Shown here: piece by piece, positions 41,153 to 50,158 of the stretch | Layout: each line of letters opens with the position of its first letter | Numbering within the stretch: the first letter of the stretch is position 1 | NCBI RefSeq assembly: GCF_000716435.1 | Contig: NZ_JNWO01000042.1 | Location: forward strand, 11,699 to 75,698 | DNA from: Streptomyces xylophagus | GTDB taxonomy: Bacteria > Actinomycetota > Actinomycetes > Streptomycetales > Streptomycetaceae | Length of the DNA: 64,000 bases | Direction of reading: 5' to 3' | Program-made: the position numbers and the translations under genes | Notes under the pieces: model-generated | Databases searched by the model: none | The model's input: the letters and a program-made list of their open reading frames with translations, nothing else | Told to the model about the DNA's origin: nothing

Positions 41153-41286
41153 GACGATGGCGGCTTGTGTTCGCAGAAAGCGCGAACACAAGCCGCCATC
41201 GTCGTGTCTGCGCGGCTTCGCCGCGCGTTGTGGGGGCTCCGCCACCCACACCCCCTCAAACGGGGCCCCTCGTTCCGACGAGGGGC
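41153..41286. terminator. Cluster of strong hairpins downstream of tRNA-Lys
   Basis: First, a perfect 22-base inverted repeat (41153-41174 with 41182-41203, 7-base loop); then GCGCGGC-TTC-GCCGCGC; then a weaker G/C hairpin near 41228-41248; then GGGCCCCTCGT / ACGAGGGGCCC at 41259-41286. The last overlaps the 3' end of the minus-strand ligase gene. Confidence 0.7.
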
Positions 41287-42881
41287 CCTTCGGCGTCCTC
41301 GGGGGTCAGGCGTCGGTAGACCGTCTCCCCCGGTGGCCGCCACCACACCGGATCGGCGCACCGGACGCCCTCGCGCCGCAGCCCCGCCCGGTGGATCTTG
41401 TTGGTCGCCGTCACCGGCATCCGCTGCACCACCCGTACGAACCGTGGCGCCATCTTCGTCCCGAGGTCCGGCTGGGCCAGCAGGAACTCCGCGAAGCCGA
41501 GGGGGTCGAAGTCGCCGGCGATCGTCGCCATGACCTGGTCGCCAGTCACCGGGTCCGGTACCGCGTACACCGCCACCGCGTCGGCGCCCTCGTAGCGGGC
41601 GACGATGTTCTCGATCATCGCGGCGGCCAGGTTCTCGCTGTCGACGCGGAGGCGGTCGTCGGTGCGGCCGGCGAAGTAGAGGTAGCCGTCGGTGTCGCGG
41701 TAGAAGAGGTCGCCGGTCCAGTACCAGCCCTCACGGCGGCGCTCGGCGTCCGCCTCGGGGTTGCGCCAGTAGCCCTCGAAGGGGTTGGCACCGCGGTTCA
41801 CCAACTCCCCTATCGCCGCTTCCCCGTTGAGCAGCCGGCCGGCCGAGTCGAAGTCCGCGGGCGGGCACTCCGCACACGTCTCCGGATCTAGTACGGCGAG
41901 ACCGGGCGCCGCCCGCCCGACCGCCCCGGCCGGTGTCCCCGGCGACCACTGCACCGCCGCCCCGCCCTCCGAGGACCCGTACCCCTCGACCAGCCGCACC
42001 CCGAACCGCCGCTCGAACGCCGCCGCGTCCACCGCCCCCGCCTCCGTGCCGAAGCCCATGCGCAGCGGGTTGTCCCGGTCGTCGGCGCGTTCGCCGGTGG
42101 CCAGGATGTACTGCACGGCACGGCCGACGTAGGTGAAGTACGTGGCCCCGCAGGTCCTTACGTCGTCCAGGAAGCGTGAGGCGGAGAACCTGCGGCGCAG
42201 CGCCACCCCGGCCCCGGCCGCCAGCGCCGGTGCCCAGTCGGCGATCACCGCGTTGCCGTGGAACATCGGCATGCAGATGTAGTGCACGTCGTCCGGGAGG
42301 ACCCCGAAGCTGTCGACCAGTGAGCGCCCGGCGGCGGCGAGGCGGCCCTGGGTGCAGATCGCGGCCTTCGGGGCGCCGGTGGAACCGGAGGTGAAGTAGA
42401 GCAGGATGCGGTCGTCGGGGGTGGCGTGGGCGAAGGCGGAAGGGTGCGCGTCCGCGTACGGGGCGAGCAGGTCGTCGTAGGACTGAGTGTCTGTCACCAG
42501 GAGTCGTACGCCGGGGAGTTGGAGGTCGTCGAGGAGGGGGAGGTGGGTGCGTTCGGTGACGAGGACCCGGCACTCGGTGTGCAGGATGTCGCGGGCCAGT
42601 TCGGGGCCTCGGCGGGTGGGGTTGATACCGGCGACGGCCGCGCCCGCGAGGGCCGCCGCGCTCAACCACAGGGGATATTCAGGGGTGTTGTCGAGCAGCA
42701 CGCCGACATGAGGTGCGGTGCCTCGTGGTAACAGGTCGGTCAGCAGGGCCGCCCTGGCCGCGGCGCCGGCCGCCACCTCGTGGTGGGTGAGCACCTGCTG
42801 CTCGCACCACAGCCCGGGGCGGTGGTCGCCCCACCGCGCCTGCACGAGTTCCGCGACGGTCGTACGCCTCCTGGACTCCAT
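41256..42881 (-). CDS. AMP-forming acyl-CoA synthetase/ligase family protein
   Basis: The 541-residue adenylating enzyme has ILLYFTSGSTGAPKAA (phosphate-binding loop, near residue 160), VEGYGSSEGG (near 300), WYWTGDLFYRDTDGYLYFAGR (A7/A8 hinge; the D and R bind ribose) and a late NKIHRAGLR with the catalytic lysine. No carrier domain. Likely activates a fatty or aromatic acid as its CoA ester; the substrate cannot be told. Its last codons lie in a terminator hairpin. Confidence 0.85.
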   Translation of the reverse strand: MESRRRTTVAELVQARWGDHRPGLWCEQQVLTHHEVAAGAAARAALLTDLLPRGTAPHVGVLLDNTPEYPLWLSAAALAGAAVAGINPTRRGPELARDILHTECRVLVTERTHLPLLDDLQLPGVRLLVTDTQSYDDLLAPYADAHPSAFAHATPDDRILLYFTSGSTGAPKAAICTQGRLAAAGRSLVDSFGVLPDDVHYICMPMFHGNAVIADWAPALAAGAGVALRRRFSASRFLDDVRTCGATYFTYVGRAVQYILATGERADDRDNPLRMGFGTEAGAVDAAAFERRFGVRLVEGYGSSEGGAAVQWSPGTPAGAVGRAAPGLAVLDPETCAECPPADFDSAGRLLNGEAAIGELVNRGANPFEGYWRNPEADAERRREGWYWTGDLFYRDTDGYLYFAGRTDDRLRVDSENLAAAMIENIVARYEGADAVAVYAVPDPVTGDQVMATIAGDFDPLGFAEFLLAQPDLGTKMAPRFVRVVQRMPVTATNKIHRAGLRREGVRCADPVWWRPPGETVYRRLTPEDAEGPLVGTRGPV

Positions 42882-42920
42882 GGAGGCGCACGGTAGTTGA
42901 CGTACCGTCAGATGTGGAGG

Positions 42921-43385
42921 CTACGGAAAGAAGTCGTCCGTCACCCTGAAGATCTCGTGGGCCACGACGATGAAGAGGAGGCAGAAGGTGACGAACACGC
43001 CGAGGAACGCCAGCACGCAGCCCGTCCCCGCCGCGAGCTTCCCGCGGGCCGGGGCGTGGGCGGTGGCCCGCTCGGGATTGTCCGCCGCATAGTGCACGGT
43101 GACGATGTCGCCCTCCAGGGTCGTCCCGGGCCCGTTCCGCTCCTCGAAGCGGACGGTCCGGCCCTCGCGTGTCGTGAACTCGTAGACGTGGTGCAGTGAC
43201 GTCGACACCATGGTGTCGCCGGCGCCGCCGCTGGTCGTCGTGTACGTCCGCAGACAGCGGGCCTCGGCCGTGAGCCCGCTACTCCAGGCGCTGTTGACCG
43301 CCCGCGACCGGCGGATCACCGTGATCGCGCCGAACACCGCCAGGGCGATCATCAGGAGTGGTGCGAGGTAGAACAGTGCTTCCAT
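42921..43385 (-). CDS. DUF3592-type membrane protein
   Basis: The 154-residue protein has an N-terminal membrane helix (FYLAPLLMIALAVFGAITV), an extracytoplasmic beta domain (EARCLRTYTTTS, YEFTTREGRTVRFEE, GDIVTVHYAADNPERA) and a second helix (GCVLAFLGVFVTFCLLFIVV). This is the DUF3592 arrangement. Function unknown; gene stands alone. Confidence 0.75.
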   Translation of the reverse strand: MEALFYLAPLLMIALAVFGAITVIRRSRAVNSAWSSGLTAEARCLRTYTTTSGGAGDTMVSTSLHHVYEFTTREGRTVRFEERNGPGTTLEGDIVTVHYAADNPERATAHAPARGKLAAGTGCVLAFLGVFVTFCLLFIVVAHEIFRVTDDFFP

Positions 43386-43461
43386 GGTGTCCCCCGAGGT
43401 CAGATGCCGCTTGGTGGAGGGAACCTACCCCCGGGGGATGCCGTACCGCCTCAAGCAATGC

Positions 43462-44070
43462 TCAGAAAGTGACGTCCGAGCAGGAGTAGAACGCGTTGGT
43501 CGTGTCCGCGATCGTCCACACCGCCACGATCACGTGGTGGCCGGTCAGGCCGGACGGGAGGGTGCCGGTGTGCGAGATGGTGGACGACGAGGGGCGCGTG
43601 CCGTTGTAGGGGACGGTGAGGAACGGGGTGGTGTTGAGGTCCGAGCGGGCCAGGTTGTGGGTCTGGTTCCAACCCGCCTTGGTGACGTAGTACTTGAAGT
43701 CCGTCGTCGCGTGGATCGCCGTGAACTGCCAGCGGAACGTGTACGACTGACCACCCGTCACCTTTGTCGTCGGCCAGGCGGCGCCCGACGGGGCCTTCGG
43801 TGCGCTGAGTTGGGCGAAGCGGCTGATCCCGCCGTTGCAGATCTGGCCGTCGGCGGGGCCTGCCGCCGGGAAGCCCTTGGGGCCTTCGACGCTCTGCGGC
43901 TCGTACTGGATGTCGCCGCAGTTGGTCACCGTGCCGTTGGCACAGAGCTTCTGCCTGCTGATGGGGAGGTCGGTGTAGCCGTGGCTGCTCGCGGCCCCGG
44001 ACGAGAGCACGATGGCCCCGGCCATGGTGAGCCCGAGCACGCCCGCGTACCACTTGGTCTTTTTGCGCAT
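43462..44070 (-). CDS. AA10 lytic polysaccharide monooxygenase
   Basis: A 202-residue secreted protein: signal peptide (KKTKWYAGVLGLTMAGAIVL), cleavage leaving an N-terminal histidine (ASS-HGYTDLP), then the AA10 core with the second copper histidine in TAIHATTDFKYYVTK and late FYSCSDV. The histidine brace binds copper and oxidatively cuts chitin or cellulose. No binding module is attached. In S. coelicolor and S. lividans the orthologous position, three genes before cslA, carries an LPMO tied to the tip glycan system. Confidence 0.9.
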   Translation of the reverse strand: MRKKTKWYAGVLGLTMAGAIVLSSGAASSHGYTDLPISRQKLCANGTVTNCGDIQYEPQSVEGPKGFPAAGPADGQICNGGISRFAQLSAPKAPSGAAWPTTKVTGGQSYTFRWQFTAIHATTDFKYYVTKAGWNQTHNLARSDLNTTPFLTVPYNGTRPSSSTISHTGTLPSGLTGHHVIVAVWTIADTTNAFYSCSDVTF

Positions 44071-44167
44071 GCTGCCGCTCCTGGAGAACGTGTGGGGAGT
44101 TCCGTGAGCCGTGCAGGTCTAGACCAAGTCCCAGATTATTGCCCTTACTTGACCGTGTCCATACCGC

Positions 44168-45304
44168 TCACGGCGCGGCTTCTCCCCGTCCCGAGCAGAA
44201 CGCGACCGTCAAGTCCTTCACCAGTACCTTGCGTTCGTAGTCGTCCAGCTCCACCAACCCCCGCATGGTCAGCCGCGTCACCGTGTCCTCCACGGAGTCG
44301 ACCACCGACGTGAGCATCGTCGCCCGCTGCTGCGCGTCCAGCGTGGCGATACGGCGGCGGGTCATCGCCGCGGCGACCTCCGGGGCGTACTCGACGCGCA
44401 CCGGCCGCACCGAGAACACCTCGATGCCGACCGGCGCCGAGTCCGCCGCGACCAGCCGGGACAGCGCGTCGACCGCCAGGTCGGCCGCGCCCTTCGCGCC
44501 GCCGCCCGGCAGCTCCACCGGCACCCGGGCCAGCGCCGCCTCCACGCACTCGCGCAGATACGTCTCGTGGTCCTCGACCCCGAGCGTGGCCCGCGCGGTG
44601 TCCCGCACCCGCCACACCACGAGGACGACGACCCGCAGCGCGACCCCGTTCGCGTCCGCCGCCGGCATCGGCTCACTGCGCCAGTGCCGCAGCCGTACGT
44701 CGACGCGACGGCGCAGCAGCAGCGGGTTGACCCACATCAGCCCGGTGCGCCGCACGGTCCCCCGGTACCGGCCGAACAGACCGAGCACCCAGGCCCGTCC
44801 GGTACGGCCCCGGGCCAGCCCGCCGAAGCCGAACAGCCCGAGCGCGCCGGCCCCGGCGTACGCGGCCCACTGCGCGGGGCCGAGTCCGGCACCGGCGTAG
44901 AACGGCAGTCGTAGGGCCTCGGTCGCGAGCGGGGGCAGGACGCCCGCCCACCACGAGGTGGCGAGGCAGCCGGCCAGTCCGCAGGTGCCGGCGAGCACGC
45001 CCGCCGTGCCGGGCAGCACCCGGGCCGGCCGCTCCACCAGGTCGGGGTCGACCTCCGGGGCCGGGCGCGGCTTGGCCGGGACCGGGCGGCGGAAGCGGGG
45101 CTGCTCACCGGTGCCCTGCCGACGCGCCACGACGGCGGGCCTGAGCGGGACCGACACCGGGTCGGGGTCGTCGCGGAACAGCAGGTGGACGGGGATCTCG
45201 GTGGTCGCCTCGTTCTGGATGAGCCGCGCGGGACGGGTCTGTCCCTCGGGCGGCCCCACGGGCTCTTCGTTCTCGGGCGTCTGTGAAGTGGTCGTCGTAC
45301 TCAC
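44168..45304 (-). CDS. SPFH/Band 7-domain membrane protein
   Basis: GGAGG five bases upstream supports GTG 45304 (378 residues). A 100-residue cytoplasmic tail is followed by two hydrophobic segments (TAGVLAGTCGLAGCLATSWWAG; WAAYAGAGALGLFGFGG) and an SPFH domain (GTVRRTGLMWVNPLLLRRRVD, ALRVVVLVVWRVRDTARA, YLRECVEAALARV, GIEVFSVRPVRVEYAPEV). Such proteins scaffold membrane microdomains. Located between the LPMO and NlpC/P60-like genes, consistent with organising the tip glycan machinery (inference). Confidence 0.85.
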   Translation of the reverse strand: MSTTTTSQTPENEEPVGPPEGQTRPARLIQNEATTEIPVHLLFRDDPDPVSVPLRPAVVARRQGTGEQPRFRRPVPAKPRPAPEVDPDLVERPARVLPGTAGVLAGTCGLAGCLATSWWAGVLPPLATEALRLPFYAGAGLGPAQWAAYAGAGALGLFGFGGLARGRTGRAWVLGLFGRYRGTVRRTGLMWVNPLLLRRRVDVRLRHWRSEPMPAADANGVALRVVVLVVWRVRDTARATLGVEDHETYLRECVEAALARVPVELPGGGAKGAADLAVDALSRLVAADSAPVGIEVFSVRPVRVEYAPEVAAAMTRRRIATLDAQQRATMLTSVVDSVEDTVTRLTMRGLVELDDYERKVLVKDLTVAFCSGRGEAAP

Positions 45305-45347
45305 GGTTGCCTCCAGCCTCCGCGCCAGATGCGTCACAACGGGTGGG

Positions 45348-45419
45348 GATGAGCGGGGTGATGAGCGGGGTGATGAGCGGGGTGATGAGCGGGGTGATGA
45401 GCGGGGTGATGAGCGGGGT
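45348..45419 (+). repeat. Six tandem copies of a 12-bp unit
   Basis: GATGAGCGGGGT is repeated six times without change, filling the gap between the NlpC/P60-like gene's stop codon (45419-45421) and the SPFH gene's start. The unit is a multiple of three but is not within either gene. Confidence 0.95.
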
Positions 45420-46774
45420 TACGAGAAGAGCCGGCGCCAGGTCTCCGGGCCCGGGTAGCCGTCCGCCGCGCCGCCCCGCCAGCCCTGGGCGCGCTGGAAG
45501 GCCTCGACGTTGCGGCGGTCCGGCTCGCCCCAGCGGGGTCCCGGACCGGTCGTGTAGTACTTGCCGAAGCCCTTCTTGACCAGTTGCTTTCCGAGCTCGG
45601 TGACGTACTTGTTGGTCGCGCCGGGGCGGAACATGCCCCGGCCCGGGTAGCCGGGGACGCCGTGCGAGGCGGGGGCGGGCGGGCCCGCCGCTCCCACGAC
45701 CGTGCCGCCGATGCTCTTGCCCTTGCCGGTGACGAGCAGTTCCCAGGTCAGCGGTCCCGGCAGGCCGTCCGCGTCCGCGCCGGTCCAGCCCTGGGCCAGC
45801 TGGAACGCCTGGGTGGCCCGGCGGTCCGCGTCCGACCAGACCGGGCCGGGACCCGCGGTGTAGTAGGCGCCCGCACCCCGGGCGACGAGCATCGTGCCGA
45901 GCTGGGTGACGTACTTGTTGTTGGCGCCGGGGCCGAAAGACGCCGCTCCCGGATACACCGTCTTCGGCGTGACCGCGCCGGCCGGGGTCACCGGAGGCAG
46001 CGGGTCGGCCGTCGGGGGCAGTTCCGCCGCGCTCTGGGTCAGGCCCTTGTAGCGGTAGGGGAGGTAGTTGTCCGAGTGGCTCCAGTACGCGTACGGCGTG
46101 GACTGGCGGCGGGCGTGCGAGGGGGTCTCCTCCAGGGCGATGTAGTAGGTGTGCGTGTAGTCGGCCCAGCCGCCGAAAATGACGACGTGCGAGCCTTTCT
46201 CGGGGTTCGCGAGATTGTGGAACAGCAGAATGTCGCCGGGCTGCAGTTCCTCCTTGGAAATACGCACCCCGTACTGGTCGAGACTGCCGGTCCATTCGTT
46301 CCCCGGCAGACCCCAGGCCATCGACACGAACCCCGAACAGTCCTGCCGGTAACCGTCGGACCAGTACTCGTTCATGCTGTACGGCACCTGCGCCGCGATC
46401 CATGTCTTGGCCCGGTTGATGATCTCGGCGCGGGTGGTCGCGGGCGCCTTGAGCGCACCGGCCGGCTTCGCCGGTTTCCCGCTCGGGCCGTGCAGCGGGG
46501 CCTTGCTCCCCTGCGGGGTGGCGGGCTCGTCACCCGTGTCACCTGCGGGGACGCCGGGGCGGGCCGGAGCGTACGGGGCGGCCGCGGCCGGCAGGGCGTG
46601 CCCGGCGGCGAGGGCGGCGGACGCGGCGGCCGCCACGACGAGGACCCGCTGGGTCGTGGGGTGACCGCCGGTGCGGCCAGTCGGGGAATGGGGCAGTACG
46701 CGCCGCCAGTAAGCACATCCGGGGCAGTCGCAATCGCTCGCGGGATCGAATTCCTCGAATACCGGAGTCTCCAT
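45419..46774 (-). CDS. Secreted NlpC/P60-like protein with two peptidoglycan-binding-like repeats
   Basis: From ATG 46774 (GAGGGG upstream) the product has 451 residues. It opens with a cysteine-rich cytoplasmic tip (DCDCPGC), a membrane/signal helix (RVLVVAAAASAALAAGHAL), then a catalytic-like domain with YRQDCSGFVSMAWGLPG (Cys), GDILLFHN, SHVVIFGGW (His), and two similar C-terminal repeats (PGANNKYVTQLGTMLVARG..., ATNKYVTELGKQLVKKG...) ending in GLPGPLTWELL / GYPGPETWRRLF. A wall-active cysteine hydrolase is likely. Upstream of cslA in the order known from S. coelicolor. Confidence 0.85.
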   Translation of the reverse strand: METPVFEEFDPASDCDCPGCAYWRRVLPHSPTGRTGGHPTTQRVLVVAAAASAALAAGHALPAAAAPYAPARPGVPAGDTGDEPATPQGSKAPLHGPSGKPAKPAGALKAPATTRAEIINRAKTWIAAQVPYSMNEYWSDGYRQDCSGFVSMAWGLPGNEWTGSLDQYGVRISKEELQPGDILLFHNLANPEKGSHVVIFGGWADYTHTYYIALEETPSHARRQSTPYAYWSHSDNYLPYRYKGLTQSAAELPPTADPLPPVTPAGAVTPKTVYPGAASFGPGANNKYVTQLGTMLVARGAGAYYTAGPGPVWSDADRRATQAFQLAQGWTGADADGLPGPLTWELLVTGKGKSIGGTVVGAAGPPAPASHGVPGYPGRGMFRPGATNKYVTELGKQLVKKGFGKYYTTGPGPRWGEPDRRNVEAFQRAQGWRGGAADGYPGPETWRRLFS

Positions 46775-46930
46775 GCGATGCCCCTCACACTCCAGGTGGA
46801 AATATCCGCGCTCGTGCACGTCCGCCAGTTTCTCAACTGTCTTCCGGACTCGCATGTTGACGGTCCGAATGATGTACAAGCCCGTTCCGCGCTCCCGGGC
46901 CGGTGGTCGGGAGCACCCCTCCGCGTCCGG

Positions 46931-46936
46931 TAGAGT
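46931..46936 (+). promoter_or_regulatory. Probable -10 element of the second tRNA-Lys
   Basis: TAGAGT, preceded by the GGAGCACCC segment also present before the tRNA at 41075. Confidence 0.4.
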
Positions 46937-46951
46937 TGTGCAGGTCAGCAG

Positions 46952-47025
46952 GCGCCGCTAGCTCAGTTGGTTAGAGCAGCTGACTCTTAATCAGCGGGTC
47001 CGGGGTTCGAGTCCCTGGCGGCGCA
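46952..47025 (+). tRNA. tRNA-Lys (anticodon CTT)
   Basis: Identical over all 74 bases to 41075-41148. Full cloverleaf, no encoded CCA. Confidence 0.95.
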
Positions 47026-47035
47026 CAGACAGCAA

Positions 47036-47062
47036 GGCCCTCCGCAGCGCGGAGGGCCTTTT
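47036..47062 (+). terminator. Terminator of tRNA-Lys
   Basis: Perfect 10-base stem GGCCCTCCGC / GCGGAGGGCC with a 3-base loop and TTTT. Confidence 0.85.
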
Positions 47063-47146
47063 GCGTGGGCGTGTGATCCGCGGGGGCGGAACATCCGTGC
47101 GGGCGGAACACAGCTCTCCCCCCGTTTGGCCGGATACCCTCTGGCC

Positions 47147-47860
47147 ATGGCAGCCCGTGACCTGCAGGAGCGGATCAAGAAGCTCATCCTCGACCGTCGG
47201 CTGCCCTCCGGGGCCCCGCTGCCGACCGAGCCCGAGCTGATGGTGTTCCTCGGCGCGAGCCGGAACTCGGTGCGAGAGGCGCTCAAGGCGCTGCAGGCGA
47301 TGGGGATCGTCGAGATCCGGCACGGGTTCGGGACGTACGTCGGCCCGATGTCGCTCGCGCCGATGGTCGAGGGGCTCGCGTTCCGTACCGTCGTCGGGCA
47401 CTACCGGGGCGAGGACAGTCTGCTCCAGCTGCTCGAACTGCGGGAGGCGGTGGAGTCGGGGCTCGTCGCCCGGCTCGCGGGACGGCTGCCCGAGCGGGAC
47501 CTCGTCGAACTGGACGCGCTGGTGGGCCGGATGGAGCAGGAGGCCGCCGAGGGCGTCGGGCTCGCGGCCACCGACCGCGCCTTTCACGCCACCCTGTACC
47601 GGGGACTGGACAACGCGCTGCTCAGCGAGGTCCTGGAAGCCTTCTGGGACGCCTTCCACCGCGTCCACACCGATCTCGCGACCGGCCCGCAGGACCCCGA
47701 GGTCACCTGCCGCCAGCACCGGGAGATCCTCGACGCGGTCCGGTCCGGGGATGCGAAACGTGCCGAGAGCGCCATACGGAAACACTTCGACAACGTGCGC
47801 ACAAGGTTGTCCACAACGGCTCCACATGATCCCCACAGGCGCCCCAATGAACGCGTATGA
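47147..47860 (+). CDS. FadR-type GntR-family regulator
   Basis: ATG 47147 gives 237 residues. Winged helix: LQERIKKLILDRRLPSGAPL, PTEPELMVFLGASRNSVREA, HGFGTYVG; then the FCD ligand domain with ELREAVESGLVARLAG, DRAFHATLYRG and RQHREILDAVRSGD, whose Asp and His residues bind a metal. No ribosome binding site is visible and the transcript may be leaderless. Same direction as cslA, 316 bases upstream of it. Confidence 0.85.
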   Translation: MAARDLQERIKKLILDRRLPSGAPLPTEPELMVFLGASRNSVREALKALQAMGIVEIRHGFGTYVGPMSLAPMVEGLAFRTVVGHYRGEDSLLQLLELREAVESGLVARLAGRLPERDLVELDALVGRMEQEAAEGVGLAATDRAFHATLYRGLDNALLSEVLEAFWDAFHRVHTDLATGPQDPEVTCRQHREILDAVRSGDAKRAESAIRKHFDNVRTRLSTTAPHDPHRRPNERV

Positions 47861-48175
47861 CCGGTAAACAGCGCGTTTCGTGTCTTGCGATCAAGCTGAG
47901 CACCGTAGAACCCTGGTTTTGAAGATGCTGTCGGTACACGGCAGTTGAGGGGGTACGGAACCGGTTGCGCGGTTTCGCGGGGAGGAGGGGCCCCGGCGAG
48001 GAACAGATGTCGGAGGGGGCATCTTGCAACCGGACGGTCGCAGTCGCATGTCTTTGTGAGCGGACTGTGTGGTGACTGTGGCCACCACTGACACGCCCGT
48101 CGAGAGTCGAGGGGGACCCTGACGGGCGGCCGAGACAAACAAACACGCGCTCATCTGCGTGTGGGGGGATGACTC
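47861..48175 (+). other. Leader region of cslA
   Basis: A 315-base gap. It should contain the promoter of the cslA-glxA operon; a GGGGGATG sits just before the cslA start. No RNA motif was recognised. Confidence 0.4.
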
Positions 48176-50158
48176 ATGACGTCGACGCCGACGGGCGCCC
48201 GACAGGGCTTCGACCCGTCACAAACCACCGAACTCAGAGTCCCGGGTCACCGGACCGGCAGCTTCCGCCGGATCAAGAACACGCTTCCGAGATACGACTA
48301 CGAGCACTACAGCCGCCTTGCGGGACCCCTCACACAGCCCGACCCGGACAAGCCGTACAAGGTCCAGTACCGGTCGCTGCTGTCGCAGGAGACGCACCGC
48401 GTCCGCGCCGCGCTCATGCTGAGCGCGGCGCCGCTGTTGTCCCTGGTGCTGCTGGGCTGGCTGATGCAGCCCGAGCACTGGACCCAACGCGACTATCCCG
48501 CCTACGACTTCCTGCCCGCGCTGGACATCGTGATGCTGGTCGCGATCGGCCTGATCGAGTTCTTCCGCTGCATGAACGTGCTGTCGAACGCGCACGCCAC
48601 GCTGGTCGCCCGCGACCCGATCCCGGTGGTGCCCGAGACCGGCACGAGAGTCGCGTTCATCACGACGTTCGTGCCCGGCAAGGAACCCCTGGAGATGGTC
48701 ACGAAGACCCTGGAGGCGGCCGTACGGCTGCGGCACCGGGGTCTTCTGCACGTGTGGCTCCTGGACGAGGGCGACGATCCCGAGGTCAAGGCCGTGTGCG
48801 GGCGGCTCGGCGTGCACCACTTCACCCGCAAGGGAGTCGAGAAGTGGAACCGGCCCAAGGGCCCGCACCGCGCGAAGACCAAGCACGGCAACTACAACGC
48901 CTGGCTGGAGGCGCACGGCAGCGAGTACGACTACTTCGCCTCCGTCGACACCGACCACGTCCCGCTGCCCAACTACCTGGAGCGGATGCTCGGTTTCTTC
49001 CGCGACCCGGACGTCGGCTTCGTCATCGGCCCGCAGGTGTACGGCAATTACGAGGGCCCCGTCACCAAGGCCGCCGAGTCGCAACAGTTCCTCTTCCACG
49101 CCCTGATCCAGCGCGCCGGCAACCGCTACGGCTCACCCATGTTCGTCGGCACGTCAAACGCCGTACGGATCAAGGCACTTCAGCAGATCGGCGGCCTGTA
49201 CGACTCGATCACCGAGGACATGGCCACCGGCTTCGAGATGCACCGGGCCAAGAACCCGGCCACCGGCAGGAGATGGCGGTCGGTCTACACGCCGGACGTG
49301 CTCGCGGTGGGCGAAGGACCCAGCGCCTGGACGGACTTCTTCACGCAACAACTCCGGTGGTCGCGGGGGACGTACGAGACGATCCTCAAGCAGTACTGGA
49401 AGGGCTTCTTCTCGATGCCGCCGGGGAAGTTCTTCAACTACACGATGATGATCATCTTCTACCCGATGTCCGCGCTCAACTGGATACTGGCCGCGCTGAG
49501 TTGCGCCCTGTTCCTGGGACTCGGAGCCTCGGGCGTGAACATCGACCCGACGGTGTGGCTGATGCTCTACGGCAACGCGTCCGCGCTGCAGATCGGCCTC
49601 TACATCTGGAACCGGCGGCACAACGTCTCCCCGCACGAGCCGGAGGGGTCGGGCGGGGTCGCCGGCATGGTGATGTCCGCGCTGTCGGCGCCGATATACG
49701 CCCGCTCGCTGCTCGACGCCGTGCTGCGCCGCAAGAGCAAGTTCGTGGTCACGCCCAAGGGCGACTCGACCAGCCCCGACACACTGTTCGGGACGTTCCG
49801 GGTGCACTGGTTCTTCATCCTGATCTTCGGCGGCTCGCTGCTGGCCGGGTTCGAGAACGGGCACTCCCACCCGGCGATGATCACCTGGGCCACGGTCGCG
49901 CTGCTGATCACCGCGTCGCCGATCTTCGCCTGGCGTTACATGCTGCGCCAGGAGAAGAAGAAGCCCCCCGTCGCCCCGGCCGAAGCGCAGGGCTCCGCGC
50001 CGGCGCCGCAACCGCTGCCGGCGCAGCACGCCCCGCATGTCTCGCATGCCCCGCAGCAGAAGCCCAGTTGGGTGGCGGCGGACTCGGGCACGAACAGCGG
50101 CGGTGGCGAGGAGACCATGCAGATCGCGCTCGGTGGACTGGGGGGACGTAAGGAATGA
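48176..50158 (+). CDS. cslA: Cellulose synthase-like glycosyltransferase CslA
   Basis: The 660-residue family 2 glycosyltransferase has two N-terminal membrane helices, a cytoplasmic catalytic domain with LLDEGDD, VDTDHVPLP (DxD), ITEDMATG (TED, general base) and QQLRWSRG (QxxRW), then several C-terminal membrane helices and a flexible Pro/Ala/Gln tail. These are all the residues needed for processive beta-glucan synthesis and export. In S. coelicolor/S. lividans CslA makes the cellulose-like glycan at hyphal tips needed for pellets and aerial growth. The following glxA gene overlaps by four bases. Confidence 0.95.
   Translation: MTSTPTGARQGFDPSQTTELRVPGHRTGSFRRIKNTLPRYDYEHYSRLAGPLTQPDPDKPYKVQYRSLLSQETHRVRAALMLSAAPLLSLVLLGWLMQPEHWTQRDYPAYDFLPALDIVMLVAIGLIEFFRCMNVLSNAHATLVARDPIPVVPETGTRVAFITTFVPGKEPLEMVTKTLEAAVRLRHRGLLHVWLLDEGDDPEVKAVCGRLGVHHFTRKGVEKWNRPKGPHRAKTKHGNYNAWLEAHGSEYDYFASVDTDHVPLPNYLERMLGFFRDPDVGFVIGPQVYGNYEGPVTKAAESQQFLFHALIQRAGNRYGSPMFVGTSNAVRIKALQQIGGLYDSITEDMATGFEMHRAKNPATGRRWRSVYTPDVLAVGEGPSAWTDFFTQQLRWSRGTYETILKQYWKGFFSMPPGKFFNYTMMIIFYPMSALNWILAALSCALFLGLGASGVNIDPTVWLMLYGNASALQIGLYIWNRRHNVSPHEPEGSGGVAGMVMSALSAPIYARSLLDAVLRRKSKFVVTPKGDSTSPDTLFGTFRVHWFFILIFGGSLLAGFENGHSHPAMITWATVALLITASPIFAWRYMLRQEKKKPPVAPAEAQGSAPAPQPLPAQHAPHVSHAPQQKPSWVAADSGTNSGGGEETMQIALGGLGGRKE

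Noticed and set aside
45348..45419. Possible CRISPR array
   Set aside because: The units are directly contiguous with no spacers, and no cas genes exist in the window.
45283..45579. ORF running through the 12-bp tandem repeats (SGVMSGVM... product)
   Set aside because: The repeat is a multiple of three so any frame stays open; no start signal and overlap with the wall-gene coding end.
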